Assembly (NCBI RefSeq): GCF_028372415.1
Contig: NC_092872.1
Span: forward strand, 17,512,479-17,576,478
Direction: 5' to 3'
DNA: 64,000 nucleotides
Source: Notamacropus eugenii
Taxonomy: Eukaryota; Chordata; Mammalia; Diprotodontia; Macropodidae
Shown here: one piece after another, positions 1 through 13,500 of the stretch
Numbering within the stretch: the first letter of the stretch is position 1
How the letters are laid out: the number at the start of each line of letters is the position of its first letter
The notes under the pieces: model-generated
What the model saw: only the letters and a program-made list of their open reading frames with translations
Told to the model about the DNA's origin: nothing
Database searches by the model: none
Made by a program: the position numbers and the translations under genes

Positions 1-1790
<1,790 letters not shown>

Positions 1791-1794
1791 AGAA

Positions 1795-1950
1795 TCCATA
1801 CATAGATATATACATTCATATACATGCATACATGCATACACATACATGTATCAAATCTATATACTGTTACAGCATATATATGCATATATATGCACATATG
1901 TATATATGTATGTGTATGTGAATATATACATATATATGCATATAAACAAA
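1795..1950. repeat. Degenerate ATAC/ATGC-rich microsatellite
   Basis: Imperfect repeats of ACATACATGC and ATATGTAT type directly after the L1 3' end. It probably grew from the decayed poly(A) tail of that element. Confidence 0.75.
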
Positions 1951-2454
1951 AGTTTATGATTATGAAAAAAGTGTTTTGATTAAGCAGTTGACCCATACTG
2001 AACCTTGGTGAATTATTTGGTTCTGACTGATACTGTGCGAATAAGGCACACCACCTAAATGAATGAAGATCATGAGTAATAGTCCTTTCTATTAGTTAAT
2101 GCTTCAGTTTATGCCACTTCTGCAGAGAAGTACAGTGGTAGCATAGCTGTAAACTATTTCATTGTATCTCACACTTCTGCAAGACTTCTTTTTCCTGAAT
2201 GGAGAGAAGGGTGTTCAAGTATGTGGTGAAAATCAGGGTAAGCTTCAGTTCAAGCTCTAGGTCCTATGATCGCTTGAATGTGGGCAAAACACTTATTATA
2301 TATATTATCACAACAATTTTAAGATTTCAATGCTAACATTTTACAATTCTATGAGCTCACCTAGCCAATTTCTTTCACTGAGACATAAAGAATGGAATTT
2401 CCTGTCTAAATATAATTAAAGTTTTATCTCTTTCCCACCACACCCTTTCATAGT
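1951..2454. other. No gene seen, unassigned old sequence
   Basis: AT-rich sequence without a credible reading frame. I could not place it in a repeat family. Confidence 0.5.
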
Positions 2455-2645
2455 ATCTAAGATTAGAACAAGAAAGCACTTTAGAGATTATGTTGTCTAA
2501 TCCTCTCATTTTTGCAAATGAGCAATCCAAACTCCAAATAGGTCAAAAGACTTTTCAAGGTCACAGAGACAGAAAATATCAGAGGGTGGGATCCAAAATG
2601 AGGTCCTCTGATTCTACCATCATGTTCTCTACACTGCCTGACATT
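2455..2645 (-). mobile_element. CORE-SINE (MIR/marsupial SINE), antisense
   Basis: Reads as the reverse of a CORE-SINE. It has a degenerate 'retained ... rinsed with GAGCAATCCAAACTCC' version of the gag-gaa-act-gag-gc block, then caaggtcacagagac (reverse of the 'gtgaccttg' core), then the 'gattctaccatcatgttctctacactgcc' end that corresponds to the SINE 5' tRNA-related part. Non-autonomous and mobilised by a LINE. Confidence 0.7.
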
Positions 2646-2734
2646 ATATCTTAAGTGATGTAGACATCTAAATACCAGATGTCTGAAATAATAAAATTAC
2701 TCATGAATTTTTAAATATAATTTGTTTTGAAAAA

Positions 2735-2978
2735 AAAAGCAGTCAAGTATAGTAGAGAGTCAACTCCAGTCGAGAATTCCTAAGTTCAAAACTTGACTCT
2801 GACATATTATTTTTTTTTTTCCAAGCTGAGAAAGTCACTTAACCTCTAAGTATGTCAGGTAAATGTATAAGACTACAGTTTTCAGAGCTGGTGCTCGTCA
2901 TTGGGAGATGGATTTTCTCCCTGTTAAATTCTTTATTCCAATGAAAGTACAGGTTTAGTAAAAAAAAAAAAAAAAAAA
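2735..2978 (+). mobile_element. Marsupial tRNA-derived SINE with poly(A)
   Basis: Begins with a degenerate tRNA-like head near 2740-2800 (TTCAAAACTTGACTCTGAC resembles a B box). It continues with the aagtcacttaacctctaagt core and a body found in marsupial SINEs (GAGCTGGTGCT, AATGAAAGTACAGGT). It ends in an A19 run at 2960-2978. A T12 run at 2810-2821 interrupts the core. Confidence 0.7.
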
Positions 2979-3314
2979 GGAAAAAAATGATACCCAATGA
3001 ATTTACCACACTTCACTGTAGCTTGACTACTCAGCTATATACTGATATATGTGTATCTGTATATATGTTCTCAGTCCTCATCAGTATATATGTTCTCAGT
3101 CCTCATCAGTATCAGTTCTCATGCCAACGACGGTTTAGGGACAGCACAGTTCCCTTTATGAACTATGTGTAAGATGAGGAAAAGAGAATTAATCTCTTCT
3201 TAATCTTTTCAAATAACAAATAAATCAAAGCTGTTTACTCTTATAGCTCAATAAATGTAAACTATTCTGGATGTGTAACATACAAATATGCTCCCCTCCC
3301 AGCTCCCAGACTAA

Positions 3315-3490
3315 ATTTATAAGAAACCTTAGAGGCCATCAACTTTGATCACTTTACAGGTGAGGGATCTGAGACAGACAGCTAGAAGCTAAGTGATTTG
3401 ACTTGAGTCACATGACTACAAAGTCATTGAGACCTGGTTTGCACTCAGGTCTTCCCAACTCCATTTCCAACATTCTCTTCATTGAAGTGT
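3315..3490 (-). mobile_element. CORE-SINE, antisense
   Basis: Contains 'ccttagaggccatcaac', 'tttacaggtgagg', 'aagtgatttgac', 'ggtcttcccaactcc' and 'attctcttcattgaa' in the order expected for a reversed marsupial CORE-SINE (core, then tRNA-related head at the right). Confidence 0.7.
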
Positions 3491-4240
3491 CTATTGTATA
3501 TCCTTAGGGAATGTTACAGATGGCTAATTAGTTTGAGTTTTTCAGAAATTTGAGTCTTTTTTTTTCTTTTTTAGGAAAATCATCATAATTACCATTATCA
3601 TTATGGTATAGTACTGTGGGCGGAATGTGTGAAATTTATTGTCAACCAATACCACTCCACCCCCACTTTCTTACAACTGGAAAAGGAGATTCAAAACATT
3701 CTCAAAAATTAAAGATATATTCTTTACCAGATTTTTTTTTGAAAATTGAAAATAGCTCACCTTGAGTTTTGAAAAGACATGACCTGTCATTCTCTTTTCT
3801 CTGCTACTGTCAGAGTTGTTTTTGCAGTGTCTCATAGATTTGAAGACAGAAAGTTTGTATGTAGCGGGGTGGAGAGGGATTTAATATGTGAACTCTCCCC
3901 ATGGTCTCTGTTTGTGCCTATGAATATATGACAGCAGAAACCAGAGGAAACAGGACTTCACTTCTGTGTCATTTAGATGTCATACCCTTTGGTTTGTAAG
4001 GTTTCAATTGCTATTCCAGGCAGGTTAGTTGTTCTTTGCACAATGTGACCCACTTCAAGCAAGAAAAAAATGTGGTCATGTTATACTGGAAGAATAGTAC
4101 TTATTATAGGGAAAAAATAATAAATGTCCTTTAATTGTATCTTACTGGAATTAGTCATTAGTCTGCATCAGTGATGGGAGGATAAACAACATTTTTAAAA
4201 GCCTCCAGATGAATGTTGAGTTTGTCTCTATGCAGCAAAA
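3491..4240. other. No gene or assignable repeat
   Basis: Unique-looking AT-rich sequence. Nothing supportable as coding, RNA or a known repeat. Confidence 0.5.
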
Positions 4241-4244
4241 AAAC

Positions 4245-4425
4245 AAGTCAGACACAGAGCAAGACCCTTTCCCAAAGTGATATGAATAAATCTATTTGAA
4301 GGCAGCATGAGACAATGGAAAGATAATGGCTTTGAATTCACTGGAGATTGATGTAATCTTAGATAATTATGACATGATGGGCTAGAAAAACTCCAAAGTC
4401 ACTTCTACTTTAAAATCTACAATGC
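4245..4425 (+). mobile_element. Decayed SINE remnant
   Basis: Weak similarity to a SINE head (ggcagcatgagacaatgg) and to the 'ctccaaagtcacttctac' tail typical of marsupial SINEs. Too degraded to name. Confidence 0.4.
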
Positions 4426-4444
4426 TCTTATTGAAATCAACAGA

Positions 4445-4955
4445 ACTATCGCTTATTAATCATCCCAACAATATTTATTATGGACCTTACTCTTCACCAG
4501 GTGCTGATCTAGGTACTAAGATAAAGAGAAAAAAAGTGAAACAGTCCTTGACACTGCATTCATTAAAAAAAAAAAATTATATTAAGAATACATGGAAAAT
4601 AAATAGAAGCTGAGTTAACTAGAAGATGTTTCATCCAGTAAGGATTCTTTAAGGCAGAGGTGAGGTGGGAGAGTATTCCAGTCATAGGGCATAGTAAGTG
4701 AAAAGACATCAAGAGGGTACTAGGAATGATGTAGGTGAGGTAGAGCAAGAAGTCCAATTAGGCTGGACCACAGTGTGTGTGGAAGAGGGTATCGTACAAT
4801 AGGGCTGGACAGGTGGTTTGGAATCATCTTGTGAAGAGCTTTAAAAGACCAACATAAGAGTTTGTATCTGATACTAGAGACAGTAAGGAATCATTGCAGT
4901 TTACTGAGCATGCGAATTTTGTGGTCAGATCTATACATTAAGGAAATCACTTGGC
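4445..4955 (-). mobile_element. L2 LINE 3' region, antisense, segment 1
   Basis: Starts with the reversed L2 3' terminus (ATTTATTATGGACC, CCAGGTGCTGATCTAGGTACT). It runs through the antisense block around 4680-4860 (gagagtattccagtcatagggca, cttgtgaagagctttaaaag) to the 'gtggtcagatctatacatt' stretch. It is split at about 4955 by a SINE and resumes at about 5215. Non-coding relic. Confidence 0.65.
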
Positions 4956-4956
4956 A

Positions 4957-5173
4957 TCTATGTGGTCTAGTAGGTGGAACATTGGACTTGAAGTTAGGAA
5001 AAGGTGATTTCAAATTCTACCTCAGCCGCTTACTATCTATATGACCCTAGACAAGTCACTTAAATACCGTTAGCCACAGTCTCTTCATTTGTAGAATGTA
5101 AATAGTAATAGTACCTACCTTATAGGGTTGTTACGAGGATCAAATGAGAAGACTTAAAATGCTTTACAAATCT

Positions 5174-5211
<38 letters not shown>
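4957..5211 (+). mobile_element. CORE-SINE (MIR/MON1-like) with (AT)17 tail
   Basis: Head ggaacattggacttgaagt, 'cttactatctatatgacc', 'aagtcacttaaa' and 'gtacctaccttatagggttgtta' follow the MIR/CORE-SINE order. It ends in an AT run (5177-5211) that replaces the usual variable tail. It lies inside the L2 copy: L2 sequence is continuous across it. Confidence 0.8.
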
Positions 5212-5214
<3 letters not shown>

Positions 5215-5215
<1 letters not shown>

Positions 5216-5411
5216 AAGAAGACAACTATGATGATGGATAGATTAGAGTGGGGAAAGACTTGAGGCAAGAAACTCAATTAGAAATCTATTGACATAGCCC
5301 AGGTGAAAAGCATGGGATTCTGAACTATTTTGATGGTCATGTATGTAGAGAAACTGGATCAAGCAAAAGATGTTATTTAAGTAGTATAACAAAACAAAAC
5401 TCAATTCCGGC
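5215..5411 (-). mobile_element. L2 LINE, antisense, segment 2
   Basis: Continues the L2 block of 4445-4955 (gaaagacttgaggcaagaaac, atagcccaggtgaaaag). The same block, with the same SINE on its left, recurs at 23060-23250. It is interrupted on the right by another SINE. Confidence 0.65.
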
Positions 5412-5705
5412 AAGTGGTTGAATAGAGGCAGCTAGGGGCAAAGAATATAGAATGCAGGACCTGAAGTCAGGAAGCCCTAATATCCCAGCCAGTCTGAGAT
5501 GTTCACTAACTTGGTGATCCAAACCAAGTAAAAAACCTCTGCCTGCCTGATGGTTTCTTCATATACAAAATCAGGATAGTAATAGTACCTATCTCTCAAA
5601 GTTGTTACTAAGACAAAATAAAAAATAAATACTTACCAAGCATAATGCAGATTTAAAGGTTTATATCAATGCTGGCTTTCATTACTATTACTGTTGCAGT
5701 TATTG
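5412..5705 (+). mobile_element. CORE-SINE
   Basis: Begins 'gaggcagctaggggcaaag', a marsupial SINE head, followed by 'gacctgaagtcaggaag', a degenerate core and 'aatagtacctatctctcaaagttgtta', and ends in an ATT-rich tail near 5690. It abuts the RTE 3' end at 5715. Confidence 0.75.
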
Positions 5706-5714
5706 AATATGTAG

Positions 5715-6560
5715 GGTTAGTTGGTCAATTGGTTGTTGCCCTTCCTTCTTGAAGAGGGCCAATATGGCATCACTATGCCAGAGCCAAGTTTCAATTTCTC
5801 TGACTGCAGCTGATCAGACCAATAGGACCTCGGAATGCTCTACCACATGTCAGGCACAAATAATCCATGTGAACATTTGGGGTGGATACACTAAATTTGT
5901 GCAGTCTGCATTTCCTTAGAGAGGTTTAAATTTTGCTTTGCTCATAGAGCACAACACCTTCTCTGATGTGAGCACACCATGCTGAGCGATCTTGTGCCAC
6001 TGTCCTTCATGTCGCACAATCAATTTTGAAGTTCTTAAGAGAGACCTTGAGAGTGTCCTTGTATCATTTCTTCTGACCACCATGTGAATGCTTGCCCTGT
6101 GTGAGTTCTCCATTTTTTGGGAAGCATACATTTTGCATTCTAACAACGTGGCCAGCCCATCAGAATTGCACTCTCTGAAGTAGATTTTGAATGCTTGGCA
6201 GTTTAGTTCAAGTAAGCATCTTAGTGTCTGGTACCTTATCCTGCCAGGTGGTCATCGGAATCTTCTCAGGGTAATTCAAATGGAAGTGATTCAGTTTCCT
6301 GGCATGGCACTGGTATACTGTCCAGGTTTCAGCATCACAGCTGTGTAAACCTTCAGTTTGGTAATCAGTCTTCTCTCCCATACTTTCCTTTGTAGCTTCC
6401 AAAGCACTGAGGTAGATCTGGCAATGCATCCATCAAACTCATTACCAATGTGTGCATCCCTGGAAAGTACACTACCAAGGTAACTCAACTTATCCACAGC
6501 ATTCAAAACTTCTCCATTTGCTGTCACTGACAGTTCCACATGTGGATGGTTATGTGTGGT
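5715..6560 (-). mobile_element. RTE-clade LINE, 5'-truncated 3' end
   Basis: Minus-strand translation of 6210-6560 gives the C-terminal part of an RTE-type reverse transcriptase: GEVLNAVDKLSYLGSVLSRD, then ITKLKVYTAVML, AETWTVYQCHARKLNHFHL and TWQDKVPDTKML across frames. 5916-6146 gives the last conserved block (QKMENSHRASIH, KRNDTRTLSRSLL-like). The element is sense on the minus strand and ends at 5715 in an ACCA-type short tandem tail, as RTE elements do. Frames are broken, so it is inactive. A second copy lies at 55709-56295. It was probably inserted into the L2 copy that resumes at about 6565. Confidence 0.8.
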
Positions 6561-6564
6561 AAGA

Positions 6565-6830
6565 AGAAATGGGATAGGTTTGGGTGTGGGAAAGATAATG
6601 AGATCTGTTTTGAACATGTTGAGTTTAAGATACCTATGGGACAGTCAATTGATAATGTCCAGTAGGCCATGATATTAGACTACAGCTCACTAGAAACACT
6701 AAGGCTAAACATACAGAGCAGCAAATCATCTGAATGGCAATGATAATCAAAGCTGTGGAAGCTAATGAGGTCACCAAGTGAAGGAGTGTGGAGAAGGCTC
6801 AGAGCTAAAGCCTTAGAATTCATAATTACA
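6565..6830 (-). mobile_element. L2 LINE, antisense, segment 3
   Basis: Blocks such as 'gaacatgttgagtttaagatacc' and 'gataatgtccagtaggcca' continue the antisense L2 sequence after the RTE insertion. Degraded towards the right end. Confidence 0.55.
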
Positions 6831-7228
6831 TTGGATTGAAGATATAAATATAGTTAATGGCAAATTTGTGCCAAAAGGACTGGCGGAGTATCCATTGGGT
6901 CCTCATTATTATAAAGAAAGACCAAGAAAGGAACTTCAAACTATGATCTGGCGAATATTATTGATATCCCAAAAGAGGATAATTGAATCACTAAATTAGA
7001 AAAATCTATTGTGAAGGTAAAGTCACATGATTTTTCCCATGGGAGAATCATGTGTAACATTTTACCATAGTACTCTGGAGGAATATGTTTTTTATGTGGT
7101 AAGGGAAATTAAATTATTGTATCTATTATTGTTATACCTTCAAAAACTTTGATAAAATTCTATGCTAAAAGAAAAAAAGTAACAAAGACAAGCAAAAACA
7201 AGTGATCTTTGACTAAAATATGTTACCA
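6831..7228. other. No gene or assignable repeat
   Basis: AT-rich, no credible open frame, no family recognised. Confidence 0.5.
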
Positions 7229-7850
7229 AAAGGAAATTATGTTACAAGGGATATAAAGTCAGTGGCTTGCATGAATGTCTCAAGGAAGTGATGGGGTACA
7301 GACTCTGAGAACCTCCTTGAACTTCCCTTGAATCTTCCCACTTAATCTGACCTTTCATACTCAAATTTGTTACTCTTAACCTAGCCTGACCTTCCATTGT
7401 CTGTTACCTCTGGATTTCCCCACTTGCTTCCCACCCAAGCCCTCCATTGTCTCATACCTTCCAATTGCCTCCAGCTGTTTCCCACCTTTGATTACATCAC
7501 TAGTTATCCCAGTGTCATCAAGATTCTCCTTAGACCCTCCTCCCAGACTACTAGACCACATCTAGATCTTTCCTCAGGTCTTTCTGTATATAAGTTCTAT
7601 CTCACCTCCATGAAAGTGCTCAGATTCAATCCACCTCTGATTCTAAGATTCTCTCTGGCCTATTTGTCAATACAAGGTCACAAATGGAGAAACTCCTTAA
7701 GAGTAAACCCAATATGGTGAATCTATAACAAACTTTGCTTTATTTTGACTGGAAGAAGTCTTGAGTTCAATTCATTTGGCAGGACCTGGAGTGTCGGTAT
7801 TTTGGGGTACTGTCCACCCCAAATCTCATCTGGTTCTCATACCTCAACAG
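7229..7850 (+). mobile_element. Probable solo LTR of an endogenous retrovirus
   Basis: C/T-rich U3-like stretch (7370-7570), a TATA-like box (tgtatataagttc, 7587-7599), then a possible R/U5 and a 3' end near ...ctcaaca (about 7850). The left end is near TGTTACAAGG (about 7231). No primer-binding site, gag, pol or env is seen on either side, so only a solo LTR is suggested. I could not find a clear 4-6 bp target duplication, and no classic AATAAA sits in the expected place. The 107-codon open frame at 7397-7720 is not a known protein. It could instead be unique promoter-like DNA. Confidence 0.5.
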
Positions 7851-9854
7851 AAAAATGCATAGTACAATTACCTAGAGATCAGTCTTTGGGCTAATCTTAT
7901 TTAGCACTCTGATAAATAATATGGATAAGGGAGTGAATAATCATATTGTTGAAATGGACTTTCAAGAAAAAAAATCAAAAGAGACAAACTACAGAAAGAG
8001 CTTGCTAGTAGATTTCACTGTGAGGAAGTAATAGGCAATACATTGGGGTGGGGGGGTATTCCAAACTAGACACTCATCTTGACATGAATATTTGACCAAT
8101 CATTTCACCATACATATTGACAATCATCTCCCCACAAAAATCAACATCAGGATATATCCTCTCTCCTCTGCCTATTCTTTCTCAATCATTCATTCATTAA
8201 ACAAATAATTATTTTGTATCTAACTTGAGTAAGGAAATTTTCTAGGCACTTCAGAACATTTCCTCATTCAAGAAGTATACTGCTGCACATCTGTATGATT
8301 AAGCAATGAGGATGAGAGAGCTGTAATCTCAGTCACCCCCCTCTTTTCACCTTCTTTTCATGGATAAAAGCTCTCAATCACAGTAACTAAACAAAGGGCA
8401 TTGTTGGCCTTGCTCCAACTTCTAGGTGTGTGACCTTCAATTTGGCTAAGGGACTAGGAGTATGAGAGTGTGGCTTACTACAGGATAGAGAAGTAAAGAG
8501 ATTGGTCTGAAGTAAGTTTCACCTTTTGAATATTGAGTAAAACCTTGCCCTTGAGTCTAGACATATAGATTAAGAAGATGTAGTTATTTTGTTTATTTGT
8601 TTGCTTGCTGGTGTTATTGTAATTATTTGTAATGGGCCTGTTATTCCTTTAGTATGGGAACTCACAATGAAGAAACTCCTTCTACCATTTTAGATCAGCA
8701 CCTGTCTACTGTGTAACTTGGAGAATTGCCCAAAGTAGCCTACAGATACTTAGCATGTTTGGCAGATCCTGTAAGGTAACACACATAAAATTATTTTATA
8801 GATAGAAGAGCCAAGAGACACAGTGAAATGAGGGAACAGAAGGATCCAAGGAAGAAATGAAAAGAAATTTTACTTCCAGGACTAAGTAAATCTTTGTTTT
8901 TCTACTTGTGGGGAACTAATGTGCACTTTTTTTTGGAATTAAAATAACCCTAATTATGGTTAATATGTATGAACAAATGCTAGGGATACATTCCTGTAAA
9001 AGCAAGTCAAAATTCTAAAGCCAGAATTTCAATGTAAATAAGTAATTCCATCAACCCTGGCTTCCTTTCCCTATCCTGTCTTCTTTATCTTGTAATGTTG
9101 GTAAAACAAAACTAGGGAAAGGAGAAGACCAATCCTTGATCCTCGCTGTTACAACCAAACTTCCTTCTGGTATCTTCACTCTGTAAACTCTTTTCTCTTG
9201 AGGTATATTCCAAGCACATAAATGATGTAGGTCACAACTCTGTTCCTGTAATCTAGAGAATTTTTATATCATTCAGTTTCCTGTATCAAGAAGTTTAATA
9301 CCTGAATCACAGCCTTGAAATTACTGCAACTCCTGCCTTCATACATAGGGACTCCAATATAGTTGTTGATATTCTCTTAAATGCCCTGATGTCCCAGTAT
9401 ATTTCTCCATTTCCAATTACCTGTACTCTCAAGTTACTCCAGTTTAGCCATGAGCATGGATTGTGACAAGGTGTACTGTTTCCATGGATCCCTGTAACTG
9501 ATCTTGAATTCTGAAACATCCCTTTATGATTCTTTTTTTTCCCCTTAGTTTCCCTTTTATCCCAGTCTCTGAACATATACTTTAACATCACTGTAAATTC
9601 TAGTCACTCCACAAAGATCACTCCCTTTGCTTTCTCAATATGTTATCAAACTTTCCTCGCTTCACAGTTTTGATTTTAAAGTTGTCAGTTTAATTATACA
9701 TGTTTTTGAACCTATTAAATCCTTGCCTTCTTGTCTTATTGCCATTAACATCATATCATTTCTCAATCCTTGGTCACAAAAGCCATCTATCCTCTTCTAT
9801 CCTTGTGCTGCTAAATATTCCTGATAAAATCATATTTCTACCACCCTACCTGGA
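7851..9854. other. No gene seen; mostly unassigned
   Basis: No convincing coding frame. 8180-8265 faintly resembles a reversed L2 3' terminus (tcattcattcattaaac, ctaggcacttc). 9300-9850 is a pyrimidine-rich old sequence with a 94-codon antisense frame that I do not recognise. Confidence 0.45.
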
Positions 9855-9904
9855 CCAGGCATTATTCTAAGTGCTTTTCAATGATCTCATTTGAGAGACT
9901 AGTA
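9855..9904 (-). mobile_element. Left half of a MIR split by the HMGB3 retrocopy
   Basis: 'accaggcattattctaag', 'tgcttttcaatgatctcattt' is the reversed MIR 3' end. The remainder of the MIR, in the same orientation, resumes at about 14008 after the retrocopy. Confidence 0.6.
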
Positions 9905-10508
9905 AACAATAAAAATTCACCATGGCCAAAGGTGACCCTAAGAACCAAAGGGCAATATGGAAGAGCATAAGAACAGTTTAGAGGCTCCAATTAACCTTGC
10001 AGAGTTTTCTAACAAGTATGATGACTTGGTTGAAGACTATGCTGGGGAAAGAGAATCTAAATCTGATGAGATGGCAAAAGCTGATAAGCTACGATGTGAT
10101 AGAGAAATTAAAGACTACGGAATAGCAAAAAGAAGAAGGATCCTAATACACCTTTGGTCGCTGTCTGACTTCTTGTTCTACTCAGAATTTCATCATAAGA
10201 CAAAGTCTATAAACTCTGAAATATCAGTTGAGGATATGGCAAAGAAGCTTAAAAAATGTGGAACAATCTGAGTGATAATGAGAAGTAACCTTACCAACAA
10301 GGCAGCCAAACTGAAGGAGAAATACAAGAAGGATATCACAGATTATGAGTTGTCAAAAGGGAAGTTCAATGGAGCAAAGGGGGCAGCTAACATGACCTGG
10401 AGAAAGGTAGAGAAGGAAGATGAAGAGAAGGATGAAGATGAAGGGAAGGATAAAGATGAAGAATGGACTTGTATTATATTCTGTCTCTATGTGAATATCA
10501 TAGAGTAG
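9905..10508 (+). pseudogene. HMGB3: HMGB3 processed pseudogene (coding part)
   Basis: The copy starts with ATG at 9921 and MAKGDPKN, as in HMGB proteins. Across several frames it then reads [76 protein letters not shown] and [10 protein letters not shown], followed by an acidic tail ([16 protein letters not shown], to about 10470). The DYG-x-AK linker and SKGKF-GAKG tail are the HMGB3 versions, not HMGB1 or HMGB2. HMGB3 is a two-HMG-box chromatin protein. No introns are present; stops and frameshifts occur in both boxes and the first box has deletions. It cannot encode a working protein. It is a LINE-mediated copy of an mRNA, with its 3' UTR following. Confidence 0.88.
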
Positions 10509-13500
10509 AGGAAACGCCTTTAAATGAAACACCTCTTCTTTGTGATGGTGTCAATTGCCCTCATTAGGATTAACTGGCTTCTGGTCACATAGCTTCTCAA
10601 AACTGATTTAAGATAGACATTGTATAAGAGTTTACATGAAGTAGCCATGGATATCTTGAAGCATCCAGAAACAGCATCAAAGTCTTACATATTTCTAAAC
10701 ATTTTAAAAAAGAAAAAGGTATTCTAATATTCTCACTCTGTATACTTTTGTTGGTGGTGTAAAACAAAATCATTTTTTAGGAATTTTTTGTTTATTTGAA
10801 AATTCTGGGTTACAAACTGTACATATCTATAGTTTGTAAAACAACAACATCAAGAACAAAAACTCTTCCCTTCTAGACAGATTCTTGGGGTCCAGGCTTG
10901 AAGGGGGCATTAGGTTCATCTGCCTTTTATAAAGGGCTGCAGCCCAAAGCCTACACTGTGAAGGCAGATTGCAGACACACAGCAGTGAGTGTCCATTTAG
11001 CTTAAAAGTTGTCTTTCTGTGGATACAATGAAATATCATCCAGCTCCCATTCTTAGAGGTCAAGGGAGGGGAATAACTGGCATGAAAAAAGTGTATTCTT
11101 AGTTTTCTTTTTAGTGGAAGTGTGGTAGTTTTAAATGGAAATGGTAACGTTCTTCCTTGTATCAGTCAAACAGAAAGCCAGGGCAGTGATGTAAGGAAAT
11201 AACAAAAAATACAAAGTCTGCTCTTAAATACAATTTGGAACAGGTTTTTTTTTTTTTGTTCAGAATGCTGAAATGTCTTTTGAAGTAAAACAAACACTAT
11301 TACACTTTTAAAAGTCATTGTTGACACCATTCAAAATTTCTGGCTTTCAAGTGACCTAGACCCCAAAACAAAACAATACTTTGGAAAACCTGTATCCCAA
11401 CAGATCAAAAATTTCCTAATTGTCTCACCATCACCACCCTCATTTAAAAACAACAACAATAATGACAAAAACACAAACCTGATCAGTAATGGAGTTCAAG
11501 GGAGTGTCAGCTTTAAGCCATTCTGCCGTTGAAATTGGTGATATATAAGTAGGATTAAGATGGTCTGCAAAGTCTAGGCTTACTTGGATGGGGAAGGTGG
11601 GTGAAAAAGTGAGCATTCTTGGTCTCTCTCACCTGCAAGTTACAACTTTCAGAAATACCAAAAAGTAGGTGATAAGGTTTCAGGTTGATTCCACTGAACA
11701 GTATATGACTTTTTCCCTCTTCTCTGGTCAAGTTAGATATACATTTACTATATTTACTGAAATGTGTCTTTACTAAATAATTCTTTTTTTAAGTGCTGCT
11801 TCAAATTTGTTTTGGGGTTTTCTTCTTGCCTACTGCCACCTCAGTTTGGTCTAGCAATGAAGTTGTTGTCCAGAGAAACACAAGAAACTTCTCAGCTCTG
11901 ACAAGTCATAGAGGAGGGATGGCATAGCTGATGAACACTGCATTCTTTTCAAGCCTTCTGGTTTCTGGGGCAAAGCCTCAAGTCAGCTACCACTTCTAGA
12001 AAGGACAATTATGGCCACTAAGTGGGAGTTTTGGCATCACACTCCTGCACCCCATTTGGTGGAGGTACTTAAGACCTGTAAGGGAAACCCTCACTTGGAA
12101 AGTCTTCCCTCCACCTTTCTCTTCCCTCTTCTTAATCATTAAAAATACATATAAAAGAAAAGTTCATTCTGGGTTTCTTATTAGTGTTAGGAGGGGTTTA
12201 GGGAAAGGCCCATACGTACTGAAATGTTTTGAGAATGGTTATGGACAATGTCAGTGTCTGGAAAGAGCTGGCATTCTTATGGTTTAGGGCTCTATAATCC
12301 AGCATATTAGATTAAATTTGGAAGTGTTCATCTGAAGTTTCCCATTTGTAGGGAGGGAACATTTCTCACAGGATAGTCTTTTAAATAAAATTTTTAAGCT
12401 TTCAAAGATGCAATCCGAGGACTACTTTTCAGGAAAAGCAGTGTAAATCAGGGCATAGAAGTACGGTCTGTTTTCTGTGGTTCTATTTTCCTTCCCCTCT
12501 TCCCAGAGTCCTTTATTACAAAATCGGTGAAATGGTCTTTTGTTTATGGTTTTTTCTTTGTGTTGGGGAAGTATTTCCCTACATTCTCAGTTCTGGTAAA
12601 GCGTTAGGTTTGTTTTGTCTTATGGACATGAACTATTCTGACCAGTAGGGTTACCTGTAGAGCCACTTTAAGAGAAAACAGTCTGTGTTAAATTCAGACC
12701 TACAGCCATTAAGGTGTTCGGGTGCTGCATGCCTGCTTAGAGCATATTCCTCAGCCCTCCTTTTTCTCTCTTTGCCACTTCTCCCTCATTTTTTCCCTTT
12801 CTCATAGATATTGAGCTGCAGGGTGTGTCATCGAGGGTTATAGAAGCTGCTAGTAACTTCTTCCCCAGTATACAATAATTTCATTTCCATGTCTGACTTA
12901 AATTCATTCCAAGGTGCGAGTCTCAGGAGGATACAAAGTCAAAGAAATAGTGCCCACAGTCAGTCTTTTGGAAGTGGGGCGTGGACCTTGAGCCAACCTT
13001 GGCACAAGATGTCTTCTTCTGGTGGGCATTTCAACATGTATGGCTTCGCATTTGGGCAGTAACTGGTTGAAAGGCTAGCCAAGGCCTCTGCCTTGCTCTG
13101 TGATTTGTGCTTCAGTCTTATTTACTGAGTATTACTCTAGTTATGGTGTACTAGCAAATTCCCCATGTGCCCATTGGGGCTGCAGAGTAAGGCAACACAA
13201 ATAGATGACCTGACCTTTCCAGCTATGAATCTTTTTAACCTGTTTTGACTACTCCCCTCATACTTCAGTTGTTATTTTAGGCTATAAACTATAAGACTCT
13301 TGGGGTATATTGAGGGTAGAAGGGTGGCATGCCAGTATAAGGTATACCAATGGAACTCTCACTTGACTTGTTAGGCTCATTCCCTACCCATTCCCACTCT
13401 ATGTTTTGGGAAACTTTCTTTCTAACTCACTGTGAACTGGTATTTTAGGAAGCATGTTGAGGGGTTCTAAAAACCAACAAGACAGTGGATTTCAAAGAGA

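Noticed and set aside
9307..9591. 94-codon antisense frame ahead of the HMGB3 copy
   Set aside because: Ordinary composition in pyrimidine-rich old DNA, no domain or family seen.
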